Translations under genes and position numbers: made by a program
The notes under the pieces: model-generated
Told to the model about the DNA's origin: nothing
The model's database searches: none
The model's input: only the letters and a program-made list of their open reading frames with translations
Shown here: piece after piece, positions 46,926 to 58,753 of the stretch
Position numbering within the stretch: the stretch's first letter is position 1
Layout: each line of letters begins with the position of its first letter
Origin: Diphasiastrum complanatum
Taxonomy: Eukaryota; Streptophyta; Lycopodiopsida; Lycopodiales; Lycopodiaceae
Direction of reading: 5' to 3'
Assembly (NCBI GenBank): GCA_029204225.1
Contig: CM055095.1
Span: forward strand, 46,574,510-46,638,509
Length of the DNA: 64,000 nucleotides

Positions 46926-48887
46926 TTGGGTACTGTAAGGAATTTCAGGTGCTATCTTTGCAATAGACTCCCTCATGTTGCACTTGGAGGAAAGTCACCA
47001 TATGAAGCACTCTATTTGAAGAAACCTAAGGTTGAACACCTTAGAGTATTTGGATGCATTTGCTTTGTCCATATTCCCTTGGAAACGAGAAAGAAGGATG
47101 ATCCTTGTGCAAGCAAAGGAGTAATGGTTGGATATTCATCCAACAAGAAAGCCTATCGAATCTACATGCTCTCTACCTCTAATGTAATTGATAGTAGAGA
47201 TGTAGTTTTTCATGAAGAAGAAAAGTCCAATCTTGGAGGGGCCGAGATCAAGCAACCTCAAAATCTATCACCTATTGTTATTGAAGACAATCAACATATG
47301 GAGGAGTCAAGATTTGAAGATGGAAGTCGTCGGATTTTCACTCCTAGAAGATCCATGAGGGAGAGATCTGAGCCCAAGAGGCTCACTTATGATGACAAAG
47401 GAAAACAAGTGGATCTTGATTCCACTTATGCTTATTTTGTTTCTCACGAGGAGCCCAAAGATGTCCAAATAGACCTCAATACCAAGGAGTGGTATGAGGC
47501 CATGAAGATTGAATATGATGCCTTGATCACCAACCACACATGGGAGCTAGTGGATCCACCACCTTACATGCATATCATTGGATGCAAGTGGGTGTTCAAG
47601 ATCAAGTACAATCATGATGGCTCCATCAACAAGTACAAGGCAAGATTGTGTGCTAAAGGCTTTGCACAAATATATGGCCTCGACTATGAAGAAACCTTTG
47701 CTCCTGTAGCAAAGATGGTGACAATAAGAATCATAATCTTTCTTGTCTTATTTTTTAAGTGGAAACTGTTTCAACTTGATGTCTCCAACGCTTTTTTAAA
47801 TGGCTATCTTGAGGAGGAGATATACATGGAACAGCCTCAAGGATTTATCAAGGATAAATCTAAGGTGTGTTTGCTATTTAGAAGTCTTTATTGCTTAAAG
47901 CAAGCACCTAGATCATGGTATTCAAGACTCAACAACTTTCTACTTTCATTAGGATTTGTGCTTAGTGACTATGATCCTTCTATGTACTTAAAATTTGATG
48001 GTAGTAATATTGTCATTCTCCTAATCTATGTAGATGACATTATTCTTAGTGGAAGTTGTTTGATGCTAGTTCAAGAAACCAAAGATGCATTGGAAAAGAA
48101 ATTTAAAATGCAAGATCTAGGAGAGATCCATTACATTTTGGGCCTTGAGATTGATTTTCATGAAGAGTATGCTTTTATTTGTCAATCTAGATATGTCTTT
48201 TCTATGTTGAGAAAATTCAATATGCAAAGTTGTAAAGGCATAGATACTCCCATGGAGCAACATGTAAAATATCCTATTAAAGGTGATGAAAGATCCTTCG
48301 AGGACATCACACTTTATAGGAGTCTTATAGGCTCTTTAATTTGGCTTACTATCACTAGACCCGATTTGAGCTATTGTGTGCACAAATTGAGTCAATTTAT
48401 GCAAGATCCCAAGATCCAACATTGGAAGATGGCCAAGAGAGTTCTAAGATATGTATCTTCTACTCAAGATTATGGTTTATTGTACAAGAATGAAGATCTA
48501 ACCATTGTTGGCTATTCAGATTCCGATTTTGCAAGTGATAAAATGGATCAAAAGTCCATTAATGCATATACTATCTTTCTTGGAGGCAATCTTGTGTCTT
48601 GGCTTTCAAAGAAGCAGGATACCATAGCTCTATCATCTTGTGAGGCCGAGTACAAAGCACTCACTACAACAACTAAAGAGGTGCTTTGGATCAAGAGGTT
48701 AATCATGGAGCTAAATTGCATCAAAGAGGATGATCTTCCCTTGATCAAATGTGACAACATATCGGCACAAGCTCTTGCAAACAATCCTATTTTTCATGCA
48801 AGAAGCAAGCATATAGAAGTGGCACAACATTTTGTAAGGGAAAAGCTCATTGGAGGTACATGTCGACACATCTTCGTGTATTGTTGA
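46926..48887 (+). CDS. copia pol remnant: integrase tail, RT and RNase H
   Basis: A 653-codon frame with no stop. It starts inside an odd junction (MGTVRNFRCYLCNRLPHVAL) made by the deletion. It continues with the integrase C-terminal region (SPYEALYLKKPKVEHLRVFGC, VMVGYSSNKKAYRIY) and a linker. RT has WYEAMKIEYDALI, CKWVFKIKYN, FQLDVSNAFLNG and an intact YVDD at residues 368-371 (48027-48038). RNase H has SDSDFASD, SSCEAEYKAL and ARSKHIEVAQHF. The last residues (HIFVYC) leave the family sequence; the expected DLLTKPL end is in another frame at 48885-48975. Without gag and integrase it could move only with help from other elements. Confidence 0.9.
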   Translation: MGTVRNFRCYLCNRLPHVALGGKSPYEALYLKKPKVEHLRVFGCICFVHIPLETRKKDDPCASKGVMVGYSSNKKAYRIYMLSTSNVIDSRDVVFHEEEKSNLGGAEIKQPQNLSPIVIEDNQHMEESRFEDGSRRIFTPRRSMRERSEPKRLTYDDKGKQVDLDSTYAYFVSHEEPKDVQIDLNTKEWYEAMKIEYDALITNHTWELVDPPPYMHIIGCKWVFKIKYNHDGSINKYKARLCAKGFAQIYGLDYEETFAPVAKMVTIRIIIFLVLFFKWKLFQLDVSNAFLNGYLEEEIYMEQPQGFIKDKSKVCLLFRSLYCLKQAPRSWYSRLNNFLLSLGFVLSDYDPSMYLKFDGSNIVILLIYVDDIILSGSCLMLVQETKDALEKKFKMQDLGEIHYILGLEIDFHEEYAFICQSRYVFSMLRKFNMQSCKGIDTPMEQHVKYPIKGDERSFEDITLYRSLIGSLIWLTITRPDLSYCVHKLSQFMQDPKIQHWKMAKRVLRYVSSTQDYGLLYKNEDLTIVGYSDSDFASDKMDQKSINAYTIFLGGNLVSWLSKKQDTIALSSCEAEYKALTTTTKEVLWIKRLIMELNCIKEDDLPLIKCDNISAQALANNPIFHARSKHIEVAQHFVREKLIGGTCRHIFVYC

Positions 48888-48983
48888 TCTTCTCACAAAG
48901 CCACTTTGCAAAAGTGCCTTCTCAAAGCATAGGTCTAATCTTGGTCTTATCTCAAGATCAATGCTTGATCCACATTAGATACA

Positions 48984-48996
48984 TTTTTAGGAGGAG
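48984..48996 (+). other. copia polypurine tract
   Basis: Purine-rich TTTTTAGGAGGAG directly before the 3' LTR. Confidence 0.75.
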
Positions 48997-49609
48997 TGTC
49001 AAAATATTGAAAAATCTATCTAATGTTGTGAGTATGGGTCCTAAAAATGCCAAAGATGAATTGAGCTCTTTTGGCTTAGTAGAGACCCATCCTAGAATAA
49101 CATATTCAAGGTAGGTAGAAGTAGAAACTCGAGCTACCATAGGAATTGCCATTTGTATTTTACATGCCACATTTAATGCATGAAAAGACTATGTGGCACA
49201 ATTAGACATAGTGAGGTGGTTTGGATAAGTCTAGATAGCTTGAGAGGTGGATCCACAACTCCAATTCAACTTCAAGTAGGAGGAGAGTCCATGGATCTAT
49301 ATATATGTGATGTACTCTCATTGAGAATATGATGAAATTTGTGTGATGCAAATTTGGAGACAAGCTCTTTGTGCCCTCTCTTTCTCCACGAGTTTTGTAC
49401 TTTCTATTTTCTCTCTCTAGCCGAGTAGAGGCATTTATGATGCTTTGTCTTATGATTTGTTGACAGATCTTGCTTGTAATACAATAATATTGCTTGTATG
49501 ATCAGCTTTCCTATTGACAACCAATGCTAGTCTGATCTTTATGGTGTTATTGTGCTTAGGAGATCAAAAATACATGTGTAGGACATTTCCCACACGTGTG
49601 AATTCAGCA
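48997..49609 (+). repeat. copia 3' LTR
   Basis: TGTCAAAATATTG to GAATTCAGCA, with CACACGTGTG at 49591-49600. The bases AAGGATTGTATG that follow continue the pre-insertion sequence. Confidence 0.95.
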
Positions 49610-50426
49610 AAGGATTGTATGCGAGGTGCGAACACAAATAAATATAAAGGAAAAAGTACCTAATTTTTGTAGTTTTTTTGCGAAAAATATGGTTATGAGA
49701 AGTCTAAATAGTACCTATTTGGTAGATTTTAAAATAAAACTTAGAGACTTAGTATAAAAGACCTAATTTGTGTTAGAATTTAGCAATTTTCACATGGTTT
49801 TTGATGAATATTAGACATCTATGTGGATCCACACATGTGAGGACCTGTCCACATGTGTGAAATGACACTTGTCATATTCAGATCTATTTTGATTAGCTTT
49901 CATTTGAGTCTAATATGACATGTCCTAAATTATAGGAGTTAGGTCCTAGAATGTAGAAATCTAGAAGGTCAACACAAAGCACCAATGGATGATGTGGCAA
50001 ACTTGATAGATCTTATCCAAAGTGGATATGGATAAGTACAATGAGCTGTCCTACACGTGCTGGATGCAGCTTAGAGAGAGATTATGATGAATTTGTACTT
50101 GATCCATGATGGATCCATTATTGAGCTTATGATGAGAAATCTTGGTTTGTGAAGCTATCATTGTGTTTTGACTCTCTTAAGCACTTTCTTTGTGGATGAA
50201 TGCGTTGTAAATGATAAGTAAACTATTTCTCTGTTATCAGGCCGTACAATAGCTGTACTTCACACGTGTGAAACCGTGGATCATCTTTTTTTATTGTTCT
50301 TGCTTGGAAACACAAAGATTGTCAAGTAGAAGCTAGATTAGTTAAAAAATGTAAAACATATCTATCATCTGTTGATAATGTTTGGGGGATCCTACCCATG
50401 TAAATATTTTGTACATATCCAAGGTA

Positions 50427-52684
50427 TGTGAATTGAGCACATATCCTTGTAGAATGGGGCGAGTTTGGGTTAGGTAGATCAAATTCCAGTGACATGCATA
50501 AAGTCTAGTTGGTCTAGTATGATATGCAATAATGTTGACAATGTCTAGTTTGACATGCATATTGAGATTCAGATGGAATTGGTCAATTATGACCTTGTAG
50601 AAACTCGAGCCACAATAAATGCATAATGTCCTAAGTTTCCATAGTGACATGCAAAGCATGCAATCACTCTAATGGACACGTGCATGTAGATTTGTACATG
50701 GCTAGTTGAGAAATTGCCATATGGAGAAAGTAGGTAGAAGTTAGGTGCAACCTATGCATGCTAGCAGTTAGGTGTCAAGTTAATAGTTGTTTGCACTTGA
50801 ATAGGTGTAGGATGTGCATTGAATGCAAAGAGTACCACGAATTTTGGCTCTCCTATATATGTACATATCATTCTCATTCACAAAGTAATGAAGAACCAAA
50901 GTTTTGTAGCTATCTCATGCTTGGTTGGATCTAAACTGTTTTTTCTTGTTATTTCTCTAGATCTCTCTCTCTCTCTAACTCATGTTGAGGCTAATGCTTA
51001 TGCATTGTAATCTTGTACTTTTAGTCATTCTTTGATTCATTGCTATCATAATCTATTGATTAGCATGCTAGATTGTGAATTAGCCATATCTTCTGAACTA
51101 GATCTTGTTGAACAATCTAGAATCAGGGTACTGTGCCAATCACAAAGCTTAATCAAGATCAGTCACTCTTGTGGACATTCCCCACACGTGTGAATTCTGG
51201 AATTTTCAACATGGTATCAGAGGCTCATTAAGCTTTGCATGCTAATTTCCCTGATAGTACAAGAAATTGAGAGATAAACAAACAAAAAAAAGCAGTTTTT
51301 CATCTTTTCTAACATTCCTTTGAAGTGTAATTGGATCAAATTGGACCTGAACTGAATTTTCAGATCTGAATTAAGGTAGTACGGAATTCTGGAATTCCGC
51401 ACGTGTGAAAATCAGAGATTTTCAATCCCTTTGTTCTCCTTACTTATAGATCCAAAGATAACAGTGTTTTGCTTGATGGAAAGCTTGTACTTTTCATAGA
51501 AATTAAAACCAAATCAATCTAAAGTGTCTAGCAAGATTTATAAGCTCTTAAAGAGGATTAGGATAGGTCCAAAATCCGAGTGACAACATTTTGATTTGAA
51601 TCAATTTTTACTTTGTTCTGAATTCATGGTTTTGAGCATTCTACACAAGAAACTAAAGATCAAGACTGAGTTTGAAGTAATTGAACACCCTTTGAGCCTT
51701 CTGAGTGTCAATAGTGTTTTCTTTTGTTGCATTTCACACGTGCCAAAAGTAGGATTCAAACTAACCAAAGTGTCTCAATCCACTTTGTGTATTTGATCTA
51801 GTTAGCTTGTCTTGTGGAATATTTGAGATCTGTCTCAAATACAGTTGCATGTGTTTCACATAGGAAGGTAGTACTTTTTTGAAAATACCTATAGTGAAAG
51901 AGAGAAGCAACTCTAAGTCAGATAGGAACAAGCTCAAACATATTGCAGTCCAATTACAAGAGTCTTCACATTCATGGCATCTATAGGAGATTGTCTCTTT
52001 CAAGCTAGTGAAAGACTATACACCTTTAACTATTCAGTTTGGAAGGATAGGATAGAATCCTTGTTGATTCTCTATGGTGTAATGGATATTGTAACTGGAA
52101 CTGAAGTTGAACCTGCAGTTTTTGATGAGGCTCAGAGATTCAAGAAGAGAGCAAGAATTGCTCTACATATCATCAAATTGAACATATCTGATGAGATGTT
52201 GAGAGAGATTAGTTCATGCACCTCAGCAAAGGAGAATTGGGAGACTCTGAAGAACCTTCATGAAGTCGAGATCAAGTCAAGAAAGAGGAGTAAGAACTAG
52301 TACTCTCGTGCCTTCACCAAGAAAAAAGCAAAGAACATGGTGGAGTAGAAGATGAGTCAACTCATCCTTCTAACTTCAAGAAGAAGACACAAGAAGTTCA
52401 AACCAGTTGTATCATAGAAGACTCACATGCAAGTTGTGGAGAGGCATCTCTTCTTATGTCTAGTTTTTCTTCTTTACTCTTTAATAATGTATCATGACAT
52501 ATTGACAGTGGAGCAACAACTCATATGAGTTGCTCCAAAGATTCTTTTGTTTCTATTGACTATATTCTAGATCCTAAGAAATCAATATACACAACAGTTG
52601 GTGATGCATGTGCAATTGAAGGTGTTGGAAGTTGTTCCTTAAAACTTACATCTTCTATGAATTTTACACTTTCCAATGTACATT
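50427..52684 (+). mobile_element. nested copia: 5' LTR, gag and protease
   Basis: LTR 50427-51211 (TGTGAATTGAGC to TTTTCAACA), primer-binding site TGGTATCAGAGG at 51212-51223, a 750-base leader, then gag and part of the protease, where it breaks off into the outer LTR. Integrase, RT and 3' LTR are missing. The LTR start matches that of the LTR at 60423, so both belong to one family. Confidence 0.85.
51974..52300 (+). pseudogene. copia gag, truncated
   Basis: 108 codons: FNYSVWKDRIESLLILYGVMDIV, RARIALHIIKLNISDEMLREI and TSAKENWETLKNL are the copia gag signature (W..+, ALxxI, A.E.W..L). A stop at 52298 and a deletion follow; a Lys-rich remnant leads to the protease. Confidence 0.85.
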
Positions 52685-52690
52685 ATTTCT
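52495..52690 (+). pseudogene. copia protease start
   Basis: HIDSGATTHMSCSKDSF holds the catalytic D-S-G, then YTTVGDACAIEGVGSCSLKL and FTLSNVHY, as expected of copia proteases. It breaks off at the join with LTR sequence (TATTTCTCTATTATCAGG). Confidence 0.85.
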
Positions 52691-52903
52691 CTATTATCAG
52701 GCCGTACATTAGTTGTACTTCACACATGTGAAGCCGTGGATCATCTTTTTTGATTGTTCTTGCTTGGAAAGACAAAGATTGTCAAGTAGAAGCTAGATTT
52801 GGAAGCTAGTCTTGATATAGATCAAGATCCCCAGCTACCAATCACTCTTTGTGATCATTTGTAGATCAATTTCAGTCCATAAACTCTAAAATTTGACAAT
52901 TTG

Positions 52904-54340
52904 GTAGTTAGTAGGATCGGAATTGGTTTACAATAAGTTCTTGTGGTACAAATCTTTCATATTAAAGTGTTTCACCAACAAAAAAATAGTACTAAAACAA
53001 TACAAAATATGTATAATTAGTACCAAATCTGGTGCAGCTCAATACAGTGTTGGTTCACTCGAAACTTCTTAAAGATTCCTTCTGCATTAAAGTCATTGTT
53101 AACATCTTTAAAGTGAACTTGAGGAAGATTTTCATTACCAGTGATCTATATTCAAGAAGTCTTATCGTGTTATAGATAGAAAGTACCTGCAGGTAGTACC
53201 AAAGAATCATATATAGGTAGTACCAAAGTATCATACACGGGTAGTACCAAGAAGGTAGAAAGTACCTCTAGGTAGTACCAAAGCATCATATACAGGTAGT
53301 ACCAAAGTATCATACACGGGTAATACCAAGAAGGTAGAAAGTACCTGCAGGTAGTACCAAAACATCATATAAAAGTAGTACCAAAGTACCATACACAAGT
53401 AGTACTAGGAAGGTTGAAAGTACCTGCAGGTAGTACCAAAGTATCATATACAAGTAGTACCAAAGTACCAGAGCATCTTATAGTACCAAAGTACTACATA
53501 TGTAGAAAGTACAAGAACCTTAATTGGTAGTCTGGAGGATCAAAATTGTTACACGATAGGATCAAATAGTACCAATCTTTAGTACTCAAAAGTTTCAGAA
53601 GCATGCAAACATTACAAAAATAGTACAAATCCTGTAAAATTGGTAGTAACCAAAGCTTAGATTCCACCAATTGGTAAACAACTCCTACATTAAAGTCATT
53701 GTTAACATCTTCAAAGTGAACTTGAGGAGGATTCTCATTACCACCGATCTATATTCAAGAAATCTTATCGTGTTATAGGTAAAAAGTACCTATAGGTAGT
53801 ACCAAAACATCATATACAGATAGTACCAACATATCATACAGGTAGTACCAGGAAGGTAGAAAGTACCTACAGGTAGTACCAAAGCATCATATAAAGGTAG
53901 TACCAAAGTATCAAAGCATTTTATAGTACCAAAGTACTACACATGCAGAAAGTTAAAGAACCTTAATTGGTAGTCTGAAGGATCAAAATTGTTACATGAT
54001 AGGTTCAAATAGTACCAATCTTTGGTACTCAAAAGTTTCATTACAAAAAAAGTACAATTCTTGTAAAATTAGTAGTAACTAAAGCTTAGATTCCACCAAT
54101 CGATAAAGAACACTAAAATAGTACCAAAAAGACCACAAAGGATTGTATGCAAACTGCAAACACAAATAAATATAAAGAGAAAAGTACCTAATTTAATAGT
54201 GTTATGCGTAAAACATGGTCACGAGAAGTCTAAATAGTATCTATTTGGTGGATTTTAAAATAAAAATGAGACACTTAATTTTAAAGAACCTAATTAGGTA
54301 GTCAGGAGGATCAAAATTGGTACACGATAAGTTATTGTAG
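52904..54340. repeat. tandem segment copies with AGTACC minisatellites
   Basis: Two further copies (53036-53685 and 53686-54340) of a unit that first occurs at 45640-46154 plus 49610-49770. Each starts with the exon-like block and continues into GGTAGTACCAAAGCATCAT-type repeats, then AAATTGGTAGTA.CCAAAGCTTAG. Within 53165-53480 a larger unit of roughly 80-90 bases is repeated about three times. The copy at 54131-54160 is the empty site of the copia at 46155. Confidence 0.85.
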
Positions 54341-54982
54341 TACCATGTTGGAAGGCAATGATAGGCTTACCTCAACAAATCATTCTACTTGGAAGGTGAG
54401 GATGGAATCTTTGCTTGAGATGATTGATTTGATGGATATTGCTGTAGGTGTGGAGGAGAGACCTTTGGCACCTCAAGAACAATTGAGGTATGCAAGAGGT
54501 CAAAGAGAGCTCTACATGTGATCAAGATAAATGTGACTAATGAACTTCTCAAGGAAGTTGGTAAGTGCACAACATCAAGTGAGGCCTGGGAATCTTTGAA
54601 GAAGGTTTATGAGTCCAAGTCTATATGTAGGGTTCTAACCTTAAGGAAGTAAATTTTTCAAAGTCTTCAAAAGAAGGATGAAGGTGCTCATGATTTTGTT
54701 TTGAGAGTTAAAGCTTTGAGTGATGAACTAGCATGTATTAGTGAAAGCATTAAGGATGTAGAGCTTGTTCAAGTTTTTCTTAACGGCTTCTTGGATGATC
54801 ATGCTAATTTGGTGCAAATTTTTGCTATTCAAAAGACATTGCCAAGTATGGAGGATTTGCAAAAAATCTTGGTGAATGAGGATTTTAGGCTTCTATCAAG
54901 AGGAGGTGCATCTACTACATCTCAAGTTGGAAGCATGGAGGAATCATTGCATTTACATTCTATTTGGTTCTTCATGTTCTAG
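54340..54982 (+). pseudogene. copia gag fragment
   Basis: STWKVRMESLLEMIDLMDI, then after a frameshift ALHVIKINVTNELLKEV and SSEAWESLKKVYE. After a TAA, in the same frame, comes LRVKALSDELACISESIKD, then QVFLNGFLDDHANLVQIF. These are the copia gag conserved parts. No LTR or primer-binding site precedes it; it begins within the GGTAC-motif DNA at the word GTACCATG. Confidence 0.8.
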
Positions 54983-55800
54983 TTACATCTTGATATGTAA
55001 TATTGATGTAAGAAATAGTGAAGCATCCAATGTGGACACTATTCTCTATATCAATTATGGATGTTACTATTAAACCATAAAAATGAAGTCTATAATTAGG
55101 ATGGAGATCATTCTTCAGATGGATCAAAGTAGTGTGGTTAAATCTATGCTAAAACTAGTTGAAGAGGGAGCATGAAAAATTGTCAACTAGTTTGATTGTT
55201 TAATTTTGAGGCCAAGATGAAATCTCAACTTAGAGATAAGTTCATATTTGTCAATAAAGGCCTAAATAGTGTTTGTACTATTTTTGGCAAGTAGATAAAT
55301 GGATGAGGTCATATTTGGACCCATTCTAATTGGCTAAATTTGATACATTGCATCTAGACTAGAATTTCTAAGTTTTTGATGAAGTACCAAGAAGCTATCA
55401 TTTAGGACAAGTTTAGGGAAATTGGCCAAATGACATTTTAGCAGCTATAAATAGCAATAGCAGCATGGAGAACATATCATTGTATTCTCTTTTTATGTGG
55501 AGAATTCATCTCTTTTGATTCTATGTCCATCTCATGTGTATTTCTCAAGATATCTTGGTTTCTAGTGCATAGAATGTCAGTTTTGTGATTGATCTTGCTT
55601 CCACACGTGTGAAGGAAAGTATGTTGCTGCTGTTTTATGGACAGGGACAGTACCTTACTGTACGTTTATGCTTATGATCACATCTTAGTGATTTTTACAA
55701 TTTTAGCATGCTAAAATTGATTATTTCTATCTTGCAGATAAAACTGTGCATCCAAATTTGGTCAAGATCTTGTTGATCCATTAAGTGTGTTTTGGATTTG
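54983..55800. other. unassigned sequence, possible LTR
   Basis: No long frame. CACACGTGTG at about 55601, followed by GAA, resembles the 3' part of the copia LTRs in this window. Neither ends nor primer-binding site were found, so it is not called. Confidence 0.35.
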
Positions 55801-56980
55801 TATTGTTCACACTCATATTATGGAAGGTGAAGGCACTCTAAGATTGATATTCTAGCATGATCAATTCAAACTACTATTGAATGTTTTACATGTACCTAAA
55901 CTCTCTACGAATATTTTGTCAGTAAGTAGACTCACTAATTTAGATCATAGGGTAGAGTTTAAAACTTATCAATGTCAAATTATCGATAGGACAAATAAAA
56001 TCCTTGCACTTAAAAAAGAGATATGGATACTTCTATAAATTGATTCATTGTTATTCTAACACAAGTCAATGAATAGCTTTGTTCTAGTTAATAAGGCATT
56101 ACTTTGGCATAATAGATTAGGGCATTTGAATCATACATCTGTGTCGAACATGTCAAAACAATCCTTAGCACTTGATCTCGACTATTCAACCAATAAAGTC
56201 AACCTCCCTATCTGTCATAGCTGCATTGTCAAAAAAACAAACTAGGATTTCATTTAGATCATAGGCATAATAGATGTTTTTCACTCAGACATATGTGGTC
56301 CAATGCAAACTCCATCATTGCTTGATGCAAATTATTTTATTATCTTCATTGACGAATATTCTAGAAAAACATCTGTTTATTTCATTAAGCAGAAATAAAA
56401 GGCTTTCAAAACTTTTTTACAATTCAAAAAGCGTTCAAAAATAGAAACTGAGAAAATAATCAAAGCATTGAGGTCTGACAACAGGGGAGAATATATCTCA
56501 ACTGAATTCAAGGAGTATTGCCTTAACAGTCAACAGTTTATCATCTTCTTCTCAGTCGAATGGAATTGTTGAGAGAAAGAATCGAACCTTAGTCTAAGAG
56601 GCTAAGCGTATGCTGGCTCATGCGACACTTTCAAAATTCTTTTGGGCTAAAGCTGTTTTCAGTGCAGCTTATATTCAAAGTAGATGTTCGACTAAAGGTC
56701 TCTTAGAAAAAACACATTATGAAGTTTGGACAAGCTCCAAACCATCACTATCAAATTTACGCATGTTTGGATGTATCGCTTACGTGCAGATACCTCATGA
56801 TAAAAGAAAGAAGCTCAACTTCCATAGTATCAAATCCATTTTCATTGGTTATACTATTTCAGATAAAGCTTCTAAGTTGTATGATCTTGTCGAATCGAAG
56901 ATATTCACTAGTTGGGATATTGTTTTATCGAAAATGAGTTTATCAACATTTGAGGCAAGGACAAAGCTCATATAGTTGAA
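55800..56980 (+). pseudogene. copia protease end and integrase, many breaks
   Basis: NVLHVPKLSTNILSVSRLTNL (protease end) is followed by the GAG-pre-integrase, broken by stops. FTQTYVVQCK-type sequence and FHSDICGPM (in another frame) hold the first Asp region. A Glu region (SNGIVERKNRTLV) follows. Then 121 open codons (56610-56975) give FFWAKAVFSAAYIQSRC, LRMFGCIAYVQIPHDKRKK and FIGYTISDKASKLY, the integrase C-terminal part. The RT is missing. Confidence 0.85.
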
Positions 56981-57196
56981 TTGTTGGACACACCCAAAGT
57001 ATCGAACATTTTTGTTCACGACTCGACTGATCCTATCGAAGGTCCAAGCTCGTCTACATCAGACGAACATCTTATTAGATTTTTCAAGAAACTATCTCAG
57101 ATCAGATCTACTAGATCTATTCCACTTTTCAAGAATCTGATTCTATATGATAAAAAACTTTTCAAAATTCGATCAATCGATACTTCTCAAAAATGA

Positions 57197-57770
57197 TAAA
57201 TCTCTCAGAATCCAAATCAAAATATATCAGATTTGATCCAAATTTTGACAGAGACTTAATCTAAAAAATCAGAAACTAAAAATAGGACTGGTGAAGGTTC
57301 ACTAGGCGCAGGTTGTCTCGGCGAAGTTTCAACAATGCTATTTTGGAAAAAAACTCTCGGAACACTTTTCTGGCAATTTCTTGGAAAATAACCTTCTCCA
57401 ACCTCTCAAGTGAAGGATCTGACAAAGATGCAATTATAGAAAATCGGACAAAGGTGTCTGACACAAGAAATTATAGTTTCTGTAGTTTGGCGAGGGTAAA
57501 ATTCAAGAATTTCTGTGATCTGATCAAGAAGAATCTTCGTCGAACTCAAAAAATAGTATTTACTAGCCATCTTTGCTGCTGCTACATGCTTTGCTTTGCA
57601 GGACGACTAGGCTACATGGTCTGCTTTTTGCTGACCCAGAGAACTGCTGCTCCTGATGCAATGGTGCATACTCCTGAGACGCTTTTACAATCATCCCTGA
57701 GAGATGCCCAGCTAGTGTTGCTGTAGGAAAGTATCCTGAGACCTACACCACGACAATAACACAAGCAGGG
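57197..57770 (+). other. unassigned sequence, leader-like
   Basis: A 137-codon frame (57313-57726) without known domain. The wording (CAGATTTGATC, CTTCGTCGAACTC, CGGCGAAG) resembles the leader of the gypsy-type element at 62.1-62.6 kb (CAGATTTGATC, CTTCGTCGAGTTG), so it may be untranslated retroelement sequence and not a gene. Confidence 0.35.
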
Positions 57771-58350
57771 AGAGAAGTAGGTTGAAAGGCCTAGAAAAGA
57801 TAGACAAATTTTTGGATCATAGAAGAGGTGTCAGTAAGAGTGAAACATAAACGAAAAGAGAGTCAACAAAGGAAAAAGAGTGAAGGAGAATATGAAAAAA
57901 GAAAGAAGAAGGAAGGTCCCCATTATGGAGCCAATTCAGCTTGGAGCGAAGCACAAGTCCAAACCACCACATGATAGTCAATGCGATGAAGGATAATTTG
58001 GCAACGAAGTTGGAGATTAGAGTGTAACTGACAGTTATGGGCAAAAGCTTGAGAAGCAACAATACCTTAAAGGAGGGTAAGAGTCAATGTTCTGACTCTA
58101 TTGAGAGAATGGCAGGAGGATTTGCCAGACTTATGTAGAAGAGCGGCACCATTGTCGCGCACTATTGTCGATCATGCCTTGAATGGAGGGAGCAGAAGCA
58201 AGGCTGGCCTGAAGGGTTCTTTTACATGTGTTGCCCAAGGGAAATTGCTTGTTTGTATCTTTTCTTTATTTAGATACAAATGTTGCAAGACTTCAATGAA
58301 ATAGACAAAGTAAGGTATCATTATTCATGATTAAAGACCATTCACAAGAT
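57771..58350. other. stretch without a recognised gene
   Basis: Short frames on both strands, none recognisable. Confidence 0.35.
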
Positions 58351-58753
58351 ACGGGACTGAATCTTGAGCATGATCATGTCTCCCATGTGATTTTAGGCAC
58401 ATGAACCACAAATTCCATCAAGAAAGCTCTCAAAGAGAAGCTTCAAGATCACAAAGAAAACACCAAAATTTAAAATTAGACAAATGAATAATAGCCTCAA
58501 ATTTTAGCATGACATTAGCTATTTATAGTGATAATTTGTGCTTCTACTATAAGCTTGGGGCTTATTTAGCTGAATTGGGCCTTGCAACCATTATTACAAT
58601 TCTGCCATTCACAAATATAGTGAGGTTGTTTGAACCACTTTATTAACAATTTTATTGGCTAAATCTAGTCTAGATTAGCTCTATAGCTGTATTTAGCATA
58701 GCATTTAGTAAGCTCATGGGCTAATTACATGTGGCACATGACACTCCCCCCTT
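58350..58753 (-). repeat. probable minus-strand LTR end with polypurine tract
   Basis: On the minus strand AAGGGGGGAG (58744-58753) is followed by TGTCATGTGCCACATG, the pattern of a polypurine tract and LTR start. The far end of the LTR was not found, so the left border is a guess. Confidence 0.45.

Larger units (their letters stand above)
46155..49609 (+). mobile_element. copia element with large internal deletion
   Basis: LTRs at 46155-46769 (615 bp) and 48997-49609 (613 bp) differ by about 15 substitutions and one 2-bp indel, roughly 2.5 percent. The interior (2.2 kb) has primer-binding site, leader, integrase tail, RT and RNase H; gag, protease and most of the integrase are gone. A paralogous uninterrupted target exists at 54131-54150 (GACCACAAAGGATTGTATGC), showing the exact insertion point with AAGG or AAAGG duplicated. 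Confidence 0.95.
49771..52898 (+). mobile_element. LTR element remnant with nested copia, target duplication ATTTG
   Basis: The left flank (49771-50338) matches the first 568 bases of the solo LTR at 33985-34652 read inverted. The right flank (about 52685-52898) matches its last 214 bases and ends TTTGACA. ATTTG stands on both outer sides (49766-49770, 52899-52903). The two flanks overlap by about 115 bases of LTR, so they are parts of two LTRs of one element. The interior was replaced by a nested copia plus deletions. Confidence 0.75.

Noticed and set aside
53165-53480. CRISPR-like spaced repeats
   Set aside because: The repeat units vary, spacers are not unique and the setting is a plant genome; it is a minisatellite.
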